64,000 nt of DNA. Origin: Leptolyngbya sp. KIOST-1 (GTDB lineage Bacteria; Cyanobacteriota; Cyanobacteriia; Phormidesmidales; Phormidesmidaceae). This document shows, one piece after another, positions 8,401-16,005 of the stretch. The number at the start of each line of letters is the position of its first letter. Position 1 is the first letter of the stretch. The position numbers and the translations under genes are program-made. The stretch spans positions 1 to 64,000 of the forward strand of contig NZ_JQFA01000002.1 in the NCBI RefSeq assembly GCF_000763385.1, given 5' to 3'. Below the pieces are notes generated by a model. That model was given only the letters and a program-made list of their open reading frames with translations. It was not told the origin of the DNA and did not search any database.

Positions 8401-11400
8401 AATTCTCGGCGTGCACTTGGTTTCGCCGCGCGACTGGACGCCGCTCGAAATCACTCTTGTCGAGGACGTCGCCGAGCGCACTTGGGCGGCGGTCGAACGC
8501 GCCCGAGCCGAAGCAGCGTTGCGGGAGTCGGAAGCCAAATATCGCACTTTGTTCGACTCGATCGATGAGGGGTTAGCCATTACCGAGATGATCTACGACG
8601 ACCAGGGCGAGATCGTCGATATCATCTTCCGCCAGGTGAATCGCGCCTATGAACGTCATGGTCACGTTTACAATGTCGTCGGGCGTTCGATCTTCGACGT
8701 TATCCCCGGCGTCGAGGATTACTGGCTTAACCTGTACAAGCGGGTTGCGAGGACTGGCGAGTCCGTGCGGGAGGAAAACTATCAACAGGACGTTGACCGC
8801 TGGTTCGATGTCTACTTCTCGCGCGTTGACGATAACGGGCGCTTCGTTGCGATCGTCTTCTCCGACATTAGCGATCGCAAGCGCCGTGAGCAGCAGCAAG
8901 CGTTTCTATTAACGTTCTCCGATACTTTACGGACGTTGGCTGACGAGAAGGCAATTGAAGAAACCGGCGTGCGGATGCTCGCCGAGTTTTTGCGGCTGGA
9001 TCGGGCTTACATTTTCGTGTTGTATCCGTCCGAAGATCGTGCCGTGGTGCGAGCGGAGCAACGAAAAGAGAATCTCGCGTCTCTTCTGGGCGAAGTTCGG
9101 ATGTCTGATTTTCCGGAAACAGTCCGGCAGATCGAAAACCAAACGCTTGTCATCAATGACATCGATAGCGACCCGAGGCTTTCGGATTTAAATCGAACAT
9201 CGCTTGACGCAGTGAACTTGCAGGCTTTCGTTTGCGCCAGTGTTCGCAAAGGCGAACGAAACGTCATCTGGTCGCTGGCCGCATCAACCACCGTTCCCCG
9301 AACTTGGACAAAAGCCGAATTAGAGCTGATTGAAACCGTGGCGGAACGCATGTGGGCTGCTGTAGAAAGAGCAAAAGCCGAAACAGCTTTGCGCGAAGCT
9401 GAGCTTCAGCGAGTGCGAGAACAATCTGCCCGTGAACAAGAACACCAACGAGCCGAGGCACTGGCAGAACTCGATCGCGCCAAAACCCAGTTCTTTGGCA
9501 ACGTCAGCCACGAATTCCGTACTCCGCTAACACTGTTGCTGGGGCCGTTGGAAGATGCCCTGAAGAGCGTGGATGAGTGGATGAGTGGGAGTGTGGATGA
9601 AAACCCATCCACCCATCCACCCATCTACCCATCTACCCTCATACCCAATCTACAACTCGCCCACCGCAACGCCCTGCGCCTGCTCAAACTCGTCAACACC
9701 CTGCTCGACTTCTCCCGTGTAGAAGCCGGGCGCATTCAAGCCCACTATGAACCCACAGATCTGGCCGCCTACACCGCCGACCTCGCCAGCCTGTTCCGCT
9801 CCACCGTCGAAAGCGCCGGATTACAGTTCACCGTTGACTGTCCGCCCCTGCCGCAACCCGTCTCCATCGACCGGGACATGTGGGAGAAAATCGTCCTGAA
9901 CCTGCTCTCAAACGCCTTTAAGTTCACCTTTGAGGGCGAGATTCGGGTGAGTTTGCGGTGGAGGGTTGGGGGAGATGGGGAAGTTGGGGGAGATGGGGAA
10001 GCACCCTCCCTATCCTCCCCACCTTCCCTACCCTCCCTATCCTCCCCACCCTCTCCACCTCATGTTGTTCTCCAAGTCCAAGACACCGGCATCGGCATTC
10101 CCCCCGACGAACTGCCCCATATCTTTGAGCGGTTTTACCAGAGTAAGGGCAACCAGGGCCGCAGCTACGAAGGCTCGGGTATTGGCCTGGCGCTGGTGCA
10201 GGAGCTAGTGAAACTGCACGGTGGCACGGTTGAGGTGGCCAGCGACCCAGGGCAGGGCACCAGGTTTGCAGTGCTGTTGCCGATGGGCACCGAGCACTTG
10301 CCGAGCCATGGGCAAACCCACCCGTCCGACGAGACCGCTGCTCCCACCGTGGCAGCATCCGCCAACACCTTTGTGCAAGAGGCCCAGAGCTGGCAGCAGG
10401 ATTTTGGATTGCCAAATCCTGCATCGACTCAAGCAGTATCTGAATCAGAACCACAGCCCCAAAATCGCCAATCTAAAATTCTGCTGGTCGAAGACAATGC
10501 CGACATGCGGGGCTACCTCCAGCGCCTGCTCGGCCCCGACTACGAGGTTGACACCGCCAACGATGGCTCGGCGGCGTTGGCCACCATCCAGGCGGCCTTA
10601 GACCACAACGGCAATGGCGGCCCTGTGTACGATCTCGTACTGACCGACATCATGATGCCGGGGTTTAATGGGTTTGAGCTGTTGCGATCGCTGCGAGACC
10701 ACCCCGCCACCCGAGAAATCCCGATTATCTTGCTCTCAGCCCGAGCCGGAGAAGAATCGCAGATTGAGGGGTTGGCCGCCGGGGCCGACGACTACCTGGT
10801 CAAACCGTTCTCAGCGCGACAGCTGCGGGCGCGAGTCGAGGCAAATTTGAAACTGGCTCGCATGCGGCGGGAAGCGGTGTATCGAGAGCAGGTCATGCAG
10901 GAAGTGCAGGCGCTAAACGAAAGCCTGGAGCAGCGCGTGCAGCAGCGCACCGCCCAGCTAGAGGCCACCAATCAAGAGCTGGAGGCGTTTTCGTCCATGG
11001 TGTCCCACGATTTGCAAATGCCGCTGCGCTATATCAGCAGCTTTGTAGAGCGGCTGAACACCCGGTTAAATACAGATCAGCTTGACGCCAGTAGCCAGCA
11101 GTATCTCAGCATTATTGAACAGGCGGCGGCGCAGGCTCAGGCGATGATCGACGACCTGCTGGAGTTTTCGCGCATGGGTAAAACGCCCCTGCGCCTGACC
11201 CAGATGTCGATGGATCACCTGGTGCAGGAGGTGCGATCGCAGCTCGCCTCCGACATCGGCGATCGCGATATTCAGTGGCACATCGACCCCCTACCCAGGG
11301 TTCAGGGCGATCCCCAGATGCTGCGTCTGGTGCTGCAAAATCTGTTGTCCAATGCGGTGAAATATACCCAGACCTGCACCCCGGCCCGCATTGCCCTCAG

Positions 11401-11656
11401 CAGCACAGCAAACGACCACGAAACGGTGTTCTGCGTGCAGGACAACGGAGCCGGGTTCGACAGGAAATACCAGGATCGACTGTTTAATCTGTTTCAACGT
11501 CTGCATCCCCAGGAGCAGTTTGCGGGTACCGGGGTTGGACTGGCCAATGTGCGGCGCATCATCCATCGCCACGGCGGGCGCGTTTGGGCCGAAGGTGAAG
11601 TGGACCAGGGGGCCAGGTTTTACTTCTCTCTACCCCGGCCGGAGGCATCCCCATGA
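5435..11656 (+). CDS. Giant multi-GAF/PAS hybrid histidine kinase with two kinase cores
   Basis: This 2073 aa cytoplasmic sensor kinase has no membrane segment. Approximate order: GAF 45-185; PAS 197-313, 329-435 and 450-563; GAF 576-739; PAS 747-862; GAF 864-1027; PAS 1036-1150; GAF 1154-1319; coiled coil 1320-1350; HisKA with H1359 (NVSHEFRTP); HATPase about 1480-1615 (N box LLSNAFKF, G boxes DTGIGI and GSGIGL); receiver 1681-1805 with D1738 (LTDIMMP) and K in LVKPF; coiled coil; second HisKA with H1858 (MVSHDLQMP); second HATPase about 1962-2069. Two proline/serine/glycine-rich inserts (about residues 1379-1402 and 1508-1541) come from in-frame simple repeats. None of the GAF domains shows an obvious bilin-binding cysteine. 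The stop overlaps the next start (ATGA), so the two kinases are probably co-translated. The third and fourth GAF blocks look compositionally different from the rest. Confidence 0.95.
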   Translation: MSNRFPSAQLDEILITEELARRSPRQPDLLAENQALRSLARLLVHDPAVMLQSLVDFAVKLCDGGPATAGVSLVETNPDGEDVFRWAALSGTLAHYIGGCTPRHFSPCGVCLERGTPVLFSHPERYFTYFQEADTPFVEGLVLPLMAEGQALGTLWIIAHDEQRRFDGEDVRLMTGLADFTAAALLRNQQQAQQALVESERNFRAIANIVPDLLWHSNPDGSTNWYSDRWLEYTGQTFDQAIDWGWTEAIHPDDREASARHYREAVAENRPLQQEHRIRRHDGEYRWFLIRAEPLRDGQGRTVCMYGAATDIHEQRVALQRLRESERRLLAMAENLPGGAAFIVDRDLRYQLAAGEALAIAGFEPEQLVGRTIFEVLPPEIAASYEPMYRRALAGEAFEHEHQSHDRWYISRGTPLRTTEGDSYAALAVSYDITERKQAEDALRESEDKYRSLIMSMDEAYAVVEVLTDDNGEWSDFLFLEVNPVFVAQTGIEYPVGRRATELLGTPNPNWAQVYGQVAETGEPIRFEEGEATLGRVFDLYVSRMGGEGSRRVAVLFTDITDRKQAEEQLRRVAERDAFRLKLSDALRSLADPVDIEETVTQTAMEHFGADRCYYCEIENGEAIIRRDAARDGLPSVAGVYPLSSFAILQAVIEAGQPFVVCDVQTTDTVDDDLRQICLQLQVISYIDVPVIKDGEAVGVLCLVQSTPRDWTELEVELAIETADRTWAAVERARAGAALRESEERLRALFESIDEGFSEMQVILDEEGHVVDWLHLALNGNFSRVTGIPDITGRLASEVFPNLEGEWFRRMDLAYRTGEPQRFETELAELGRWFDNYITRLGGEDDNRVFGVFGDITERKERERQQKFLLKFTDALRPLNDPGRILKVAVRLLGQHLSLNRVAYYEVGADENAFTLGAGWENGMPPLPERMLITDFGEGIRDEYRAGRSMVVRDINREALAESNVEAIRAIEVRAWMGIPLVKDGRLVAILGVHLVSPRDWTPLEITLVEDVAERTWAAVERARAEAALRESEAKYRTLFDSIDEGLAITEMIYDDQGEIVDIIFRQVNRAYERHGHVYNVVGRSIFDVIPGVEDYWLNLYKRVARTGESVREENYQQDVDRWFDVYFSRVDDNGRFVAIVFSDISDRKRREQQQAFLLTFSDTLRTLADEKAIEETGVRMLAEFLRLDRAYIFVLYPSEDRAVVRAEQRKENLASLLGEVRMSDFPETVRQIENQTLVINDIDSDPRLSDLNRTSLDAVNLQAFVCASVRKGERNVIWSLAASTTVPRTWTKAELELIETVAERMWAAVERAKAETALREAELQRVREQSAREQEHQRAEALAELDRAKTQFFGNVSHEFRTPLTLLLGPLEDALKSVDEWMSGSVDENPSTHPPIYPSTLIPNLQLAHRNALRLLKLVNTLLDFSRVEAGRIQAHYEPTDLAAYTADLASLFRSTVESAGLQFTVDCPPLPQPVSIDRDMWEKIVLNLLSNAFKFTFEGEIRVSLRWRVGGDGEVGGDGEAPSLSSPPSLPSLSSPPSPPHVVLQVQDTGIGIPPDELPHIFERFYQSKGNQGRSYEGSGIGLALVQELVKLHGGTVEVASDPGQGTRFAVLLPMGTEHLPSHGQTHPSDETAAPTVAASANTFVQEAQSWQQDFGLPNPASTQAVSESEPQPQNRQSKILLVEDNADMRGYLQRLLGPDYEVDTANDGSAALATIQAALDHNGNGGPVYDLVLTDIMMPGFNGFELLRSLRDHPATREIPIILLSARAGEESQIEGLAAGADDYLVKPFSARQLRARVEANLKLARMRREAVYREQVMQEVQALNESLEQRVQQRTAQLEATNQELEAFSSMVSHDLQMPLRYISSFVERLNTRLNTDQLDASSQQYLSIIEQAAAQAQAMIDDLLEFSRMGKTPLRLTQMSMDHLVQEVRSQLASDIGDRDIQWHIDPLPRVQGDPQMLRLVLQNLLSNAVKYTQTCTPARIALSSTANDHETVFCVQDNGAGFDRKYQDRLFNLFQRLHPQEQFAGTGVGLANVRRIIHRHGGRVWAEGEVDQGARFYFSLPRPEASP
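9569..9640 (+). repeat. In-frame G-rich/C-rich short tandem repeat, kinase HisKA region
   Basis: A gtggatga-type repeat arm is followed by a cccatcca-type arm that is roughly its reverse complement, so the block can fold as a hairpin. It stays in frame and encodes a VDEWMSGSVDENPSTHPPIY-like linker between the first HisKA helix (LLGPLEDALKS) and the second (LAHRNALRLLKLVNTLL). The same kind of repeat occurs between genes near 18.7 and 36.1 kb. Confidence 0.85.
9957..10059 (+). repeat. In-frame purine/pyrimidine repeat, kinase HATPase region
   Basis: Purine-rich units (gttgggggagatggggaa, twice) are followed by pyrimidine-rich units (tccctatcctcccca), again roughly reverse-complementary arms. 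The frame is kept, producing GGDGEVGGDGEAPSLSSPPS-like sequence inside the ATPase fold, just before the strand leading to DTGIGIP. It probably forms a surface loop between two beta strands. Confidence 0.85.
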
Positions 11657-14169
11657 ACCCGCTTCGCTTTCTCCTGCTAGAAGACAATCCCCTCGATGCG
11701 GAAGTGGTAAAAATTACGCTGCTGGAGGGCGGCATCGACTGTGATGTCACCGTCGTAGACACTCAACCTCAGTTTGAGGCCGCCCTGGCCGCAGACCCCT
11801 TTGACCTGATTTTGGCCGATTTCGCCCTGGCCGGATTTGACGGTCTGACGGCGCTCACCATCGCCCAGCAAAAGTGGCCGGATGTGCCCTTCATTCTTGT
11901 CTCGGGCAGCCTGGGCGAAGAGCTGGCGATCGAGTCGCTCAAAAGGGGTGCCACCGACTATGTGCTCAAGCAGCGGCTGGAGCGGCTGATGCCCTGCCTG
12001 GAGCGGGCGCTGCGGGAAGCCCAGGAACGCCGCGAACGACAAGCCGCGCAACGCGAACGTCAGATCGCCGCAGCCGCCCTCCAGGAAAGTGAAGATCGGC
12101 TGCGGTTGGCGATCGCGGCGGCCCACCTCGGCACCTGGGACTGGGATCTGACCACCAACCGCCTCACCTGGGATGCGGGCTGCAAGGCCACGTTTGGCCT
12201 CCCCCCCGACGCCGAAACCAGCATTGACGTGTTTTTTGCGGGCCTGCATCCCGACGATCGCGATCGCCTCCAGCAGCTCGTCACCGCCTCGCTAGATCCG
12301 GTCAACGGTGGCAATTACGACACCGAATTTCGCACCATTGGCATCCAAGACCAGGTGGAGCGCTGGCTCAAAGCCAAGGGACAGGTTTACTTTGATCCAT
12401 CAGGTACGCCCTTCCGTTTCATCGGCACCGTTTTGGATATCACAGCCCAAAAACGGGCCGAAGCCATTATCGCTGCCGACCTGCGCGATACCCAACTGCT
12501 ACAAGACCTGAGCCTCCGCCTCACCTCAGAAGAGAATGTCCAGGTGCTCTACGACGAAACTGTCGCGGCGGCGGTTGCCCTCATGCAGGCTGATGCTGGG
12601 ACCATTCAAATTTTGGAGCAAGACACTCAAGCCGTAGTCTTGCTGGCCAGCCAGGGCTTAGCTCAGGAGACAGTCGACTATTTCTATCGTCTCGACGCCA
12701 CTTCCCACACGGCCTGTGGCATTGCGCTAGCCACTGGAGAACGGGCCATCATTGACTACGATGTACCCATCCATGAAGACCCCGATGGATCGCTGCAAAG
12801 GCTCGTCGAAGCAGGATTTCTATGCGGACAATCAACCCCCCTCATTTCTCGTTGGGGTCGAGCGATCGGTATCGTCTCCACCCACTGGCGTGACCACCAT
12901 TGCCCCAGAGATCGCGAACTGCGGCTTCTCGATTTGCTCGCCCGCCAGGTCGCCGATCTAATCGAACAGCGGCAGGCCGCAATTGAACGCAATCAGCTGC
13001 TTGAACGCGAACAGGCCGCCCGAGCCGAGGCCGAGGGGGCCAACCGCGTCAAAGACGAGTTCCTGGCCATCCTCTCCCACGAGTTGAGGTCTCCCCTCAA
13101 CCCCATTCTGGGTTGGTCAAAACTGCTCCAGGGCAAAACGCTGGATGCGGCTAAAACCCAGCAGGGCCTGTCAACCATTGAGCGCAACGCCAGGCTCCAG
13201 ACTCAGCTAATCGACGACCTGCTAGATGTGGCCCGCATCCTGCGGGGCAAACTCACCATCGAAGCCACCACCGTCAATCTGGCGACCATGATTGAGGCGG
13301 CCCTAGAAGTCGTCCGCTACAGTGCCGAAGCCAAGCAAATCTCGCTTCAGTTCGACCGGGTTCAAAGCTGTGAGGTCAGAGGCGATGAGGGGCGACTGCA
13401 GCAGGTGGTGTGGAACCTGTTGTCAAACGCAATTAAGTTCACGCCCGCCGGCGGACAGGTCTGCGTGCGGCTGGCCACCCTGGACAACCAGGCCCAGATC
13501 ACCGTCACCGACACCGGCAAAGGCATTCGGCGCGACTTTATACCGCACTTGTTTCAAGCCTTTCGCCAGGAAGATATCTCCATCACCCGCCAGTACGGCG
13601 GCCTGGGGCTGGGCCTCTCCATCGTGAAGTATCTGGTGGATGCCCACGGTGGCACCATTGTGGCCGATAGCCCAGGCGATGGGCTGGGGGCCACCTTTAC
13701 CGTCCAGATTCCCCTAGGGCTCGATCAGTCCCCCCGGTCAGCAATCGCTCCCGCGGCTTCAGATCCGCTGGATGTAACGGGTGTTAAAGTGCTGGCCGTG
13801 GACGACAGCCGCGATGCCCTCGAATTGCTGGCGATCGTTCTGGGTCAGTACGGCGCAGAGGTCGCCGTTGCGGCCTCTGGCTCCGAGGCCCTGGACAGTC
13901 TGCCAACCTTTCAGCCCGACGTGCTGATCTGCGACATCGGCATGCCCACCATGAACGGCTACGAGCTGATCCAGCGCGTTCGGTCGCTGCCCGATGAGCA
14001 GGGTAGAAACGTCCCGGCGATCGCCGTTACCGCCTTTGCCCGCCAGGAAGACCGCCAGCGCGCCCTGGACCACGGCTTTCAGCACCACATTCCCAAGCCC
14101 ATCGAGCCTGAGCGGGTGGTGCGCGCGATCGCCCAGCTGGCCGCCGGTGACGCCGCCGATCCGAGCTAG
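11653..14169 (+). CDS. Hybrid histidine kinase (REC-PAS-GAF-HisKA-HATPase-REC)
   Basis: This 838 aa protein is soluble. It begins with a receiver (residues 1-125, LLEDNPLDAE, phosphoacceptor D56 in LADFAL), followed by a coiled coil, a PAS domain (about 150-265, W-x-W motif GTWDWDL and HPDDRDR) and a GAF domain (about 280-440). The kinase core has H476 (LSHELRSPLNP) and an HATPase (about 565-690, N box LLSNAIKF, G boxes DTGKGI and GLGLSIV). A C-terminal receiver (about 710-830) carries D761 (ICDIGMP). Its start overlaps the previous kinase's stop by four bases (ATGA), so the pair likely forms one phosphorelay, with the upstream kinase able to feed its first receiver. No DNA-binding output is fused. 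Confidence 0.93.
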   Translation: MNPLRFLLLEDNPLDAEVVKITLLEGGIDCDVTVVDTQPQFEAALAADPFDLILADFALAGFDGLTALTIAQQKWPDVPFILVSGSLGEELAIESLKRGATDYVLKQRLERLMPCLERALREAQERRERQAAQRERQIAAAALQESEDRLRLAIAAAHLGTWDWDLTTNRLTWDAGCKATFGLPPDAETSIDVFFAGLHPDDRDRLQQLVTASLDPVNGGNYDTEFRTIGIQDQVERWLKAKGQVYFDPSGTPFRFIGTVLDITAQKRAEAIIAADLRDTQLLQDLSLRLTSEENVQVLYDETVAAAVALMQADAGTIQILEQDTQAVVLLASQGLAQETVDYFYRLDATSHTACGIALATGERAIIDYDVPIHEDPDGSLQRLVEAGFLCGQSTPLISRWGRAIGIVSTHWRDHHCPRDRELRLLDLLARQVADLIEQRQAAIERNQLLEREQAARAEAEGANRVKDEFLAILSHELRSPLNPILGWSKLLQGKTLDAAKTQQGLSTIERNARLQTQLIDDLLDVARILRGKLTIEATTVNLATMIEAALEVVRYSAEAKQISLQFDRVQSCEVRGDEGRLQQVVWNLLSNAIKFTPAGGQVCVRLATLDNQAQITVTDTGKGIRRDFIPHLFQAFRQEDISITRQYGGLGLGLSIVKYLVDAHGGTIVADSPGDGLGATFTVQIPLGLDQSPRSAIAPAASDPLDVTGVKVLAVDDSRDALELLAIVLGQYGAEVAVAASGSEALDSLPTFQPDVLICDIGMPTMNGYELIQRVRSLPDEQGRNVPAIAVTAFARQEDRQRALDHGFQHHIPKPIEPERVVRAIAQLAAGDAADPS

Positions 14170-14186
14170 GTGGACAGCCGAGACCG

Positions 14187-14726
14187 CTACCCCACCAGGC
14201 TGGCCAAATCGAGCTGTACTCGGGTATCTACCAGCACTGTCTCACTTACCGGCAGCCGATCGCCCGTCATCCACACCGCCTCGGGCTGAAACCGATAGAT
14301 CCGCCGGGGGGAGGGGCCCAGGTAGTCGGCGGGCGATCGATGCTGCTCCAGGGGCGATCGCCGATCGAACAGCGGCACAATCTGCGCCACCGCCTCGGGC
14401 TCCACCGCTGCCGCCCGGCCCACCAGATACAGCCCCTGCCCCTTGCCCACCGCGCGATCGGTGCTGTAGACCGCGATCGCGGCCCGCCCCCCACTGGCAG
14501 CGAGATCCTGGGAATGCCGAGCGGCGATCGCCGACGACCAGTACAGGTTCCAGTCGGCATCGTAGACAAAGAAGAGGGGAGCGGCCCAGGGCAACCCCGC
14601 CGGGGAACTGGTCGCCAAAGTGGCGTAGAGCGTGCTGGCCAAAATCTGCCGTGCCCTGGCCAGCAGCGCCGGATTCTGGCCATCGGCGGTATTGACCCAC
14701 CCATTCTCCTCAGTGGCCATAGACAT
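14187..14726 (-). CDS. Pyridoxamine 5'-phosphate oxidase-like FMN-binding protein
   Basis: The 179 aa protein resembles the split-barrel FMN-binding fold: a helix with ARQILASTLYATLATSS, then GLPWAAPLFFVYDADWNLYWSS, then a segment with GQGLYLVGRAAAVEP. Families of this type use FMN or F420/haem and act on small molecules; the substrate cannot be read from sequence. It converges on the hybrid kinase gene (17 bp between stops) and is probably monocistronic. Two in-frame ATGs near the start (14726 and 14720) are equally plausible and neither has a strong ribosome site. Confidence 0.8.
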   Translation of the reverse strand: MSMATEENGWVNTADGQNPALLARARQILASTLYATLATSSPAGLPWAAPLFFVYDADWNLYWSSAIAARHSQDLAASGGRAAIAVYSTDRAVGKGQGLYLVGRAAAVEPEAVAQIVPLFDRRSPLEQHRSPADYLGPSPRRIYRFQPEAVWMTGDRLPVSETVLVDTRVQLDLASLVG

Positions 14727-14967
14727 AGTGGCGACCTCAACCCAAATTCAATCAGCAGCCTGACGCATAGCCGCTAAAAAAGTTTCATTTAGTCATAAAG
14801 CTTATGTAAACAGACCCTGGATGCCTTGGTGGTCGCCGCTGAGGTGAACGACATTGGGATTGAGGCTGCTAATCCAGGCCTTGCGCCAGGAAGCGTTGAG
14901 GATGAGGCGCTAAAGCGCCCGCCGAGTTCTGAAAATCCTGAGTTCCGAATGTCGTCAGTTGTCACCG

Positions 14968-15213
14968 ATGAAACCACTCCTCATCTCAGTCTTTGTGTTG
15001 CCAGGGGGAATGCTGACCCTCTCCGGCCTTGGCCTGTCGCTGCTAATGTTTCCCCAGCCTCTCCAGCAGCGAGGTCTAAACCTTGAGCACCAGCGCGGAG
15101 ACCAGTTCCCCCAGCAGCTGGTAAAAAATCCCCGCGACGAGTTCCCCGAGCAGCGCCGGGGCGGCGGCAGCCATTTCCTAGACTTCTACTCCACCGATCT
15201 CTACAGGGTGTAA
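14968..15213 (+). CDS. Possible small membrane-anchored protein (doubtful)
   Basis: An 81-residue frame starts at ATG 14968 (a TTG at 14959 is also possible). It begins with a hydrophobic stretch (LLISVFVLPGGMLTLSGLGL) that could be a single membrane helix, followed by a polar tail rich in Q, R and P. No family is recognised and there is no clear ribosome site. It could equally be a decayed gene or chance open frame. Confidence 0.2.
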   Translation: MKPLLISVFVLPGGMLTLSGLGLSLLMFPQPLQQRGLNLEHQRGDQFPQQLVKNPRDEFPEQRRGGGSHFLDFYSTDLYRV

Positions 15214-15242
15214 TGTTGGGACGGGCGTAGCAAGGCTTGAAA

Positions 15243-15343
15243 GGCGTTGCTGAATAAAGGTATGAATCAAAAATTTAGCGACTCTCGTAGGGGCAAACGG
15301 CCGTTTGCCCCTACCCAAATTTATGCTTTAATCCAGCAACGCC
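15243..15343. mobile_element. MITE-like palindromic element
   Basis: The ends are perfect inverted repeats: GGCGTTGCTG (15243-15252) and CAGCAACGCC (15334-15343). Weaker complementarity continues inwards for about 25 bp. Its centre is a perfect 28-bp palindrome (15287-15314) built on GGGGCAAACGGCCGTTTG. There is no coding capacity. This fits a non-autonomous miniature element; I see no clear target-site duplication. Confidence 0.65.
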
Positions 15344-15494
15344 AGATTAAACAAATCTTTCCAGTCAGCGGGAATCCACCCTGAGCAGTTTCAGGTGGAT
15401 TCCCAAATTGCGGGGAAGACGGCCGCTGGTGGGTGGTTTCGCGCATCACCTGGGCCAATGATTCCCCTGGGCAGTTGCGGGCAGCTCCTTCTAG

Positions 15495-15860
15495 CTAAAA
15501 CCCGGCATCGGAGTCAGTCCAGGTGGCGCAGGGGCTGACGCTACAGCTGGCCATCACCACCTCGATCAAAAAATTCCCACTGTAGGGAGCCACCACCCTG
15601 GGTACAGCATCCAGCAGTGTATCTGAGGCCACCAGCGCCCCCGAGGCCGCGTCGTAGAGAAAGATATCGAGATCGTCGCAGTCGCTGTCGCAGCTGGCAA
15701 ACACCGCTTCATCCGCCAGCAGGTAGCCGTCGTAGGTTACGGTTTCCCCCTGGTTCAGCCAGTCTGCGCGGGACTGCGCCTGGGCCACTGTGGCCGTGGT
15801 GGCGATCGCGATCGCGCCCAGCGTCACCGTCGCCGTCATCGTTACTCCAAACTTAGCCAT
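15495..15860 (-). CDS. Secreted hypothetical protein
   Basis: The 121 aa protein has a clear Sec signal peptide: basic MAKFG start, hydrophobic stretch to residue 26 and an AQA-QS cleavage site near residue 29. The mature part has four cysteines in two pairs (ASCDSDCDD and ASCSVSPC) and beta-rich segments (DIFLYDAASGALVAS; YSGNFLIEVVMASC) reminiscent of bacterial pre-peptidase C-terminal or other small beta-sandwich domains. It probably works in the periplasm or outside the cell. No partner gene is evident. Confidence 0.7.
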   Translation of the reverse strand: MAKFGVTMTATVTLGAIAIATTATVAQAQSRADWLNQGETVTYDGYLLADEAVFASCDSDCDDLDIFLYDAASGALVASDTLLDAVPRVVAPYSGNFLIEVVMASCSVSPCATWTDSDAGF

Positions 15861-16005
15861 ACTCGTGCTCCAAAATTGGTAAACATTAGCCCAGAACCAG
15901 CCCAGCCCTTGTTTGGGGACCGGCGAGCCTCCGCCCTAGACTGCCCCTGGCCGTAGTCAATACAACACCAGTTCTGGCCACCGCTACGGAGGCTTTACCA
16001 AATGA

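Larger units (their letters stand above)
14727..15494. other. Long gap with a MITE-like element and a doubtful small frame
   Basis: The left part should hold the promoter of the minus-strand FMN-protein gene. The middle contains a doubtful small plus-strand frame (14968-15213). The right part contains the MITE-like element at 15243-15343, then about 150 bp with no recognisable feature before the secreted-protein gene. No tRNA or known RNA was recognised. Confidence 0.5.

Noticed and set aside
9569-10059. Frameshift or pseudogene in the kinase caused by the repeats
   Set aside because: The reading frame continues correctly on both sides, with intact HisKA and HATPase motifs, so the gene is treated as functional.
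14789-14977. Minus-strand 62-codon frame
   Set aside because: No ribosome site, no motif and overlap with another equally doubtful frame.
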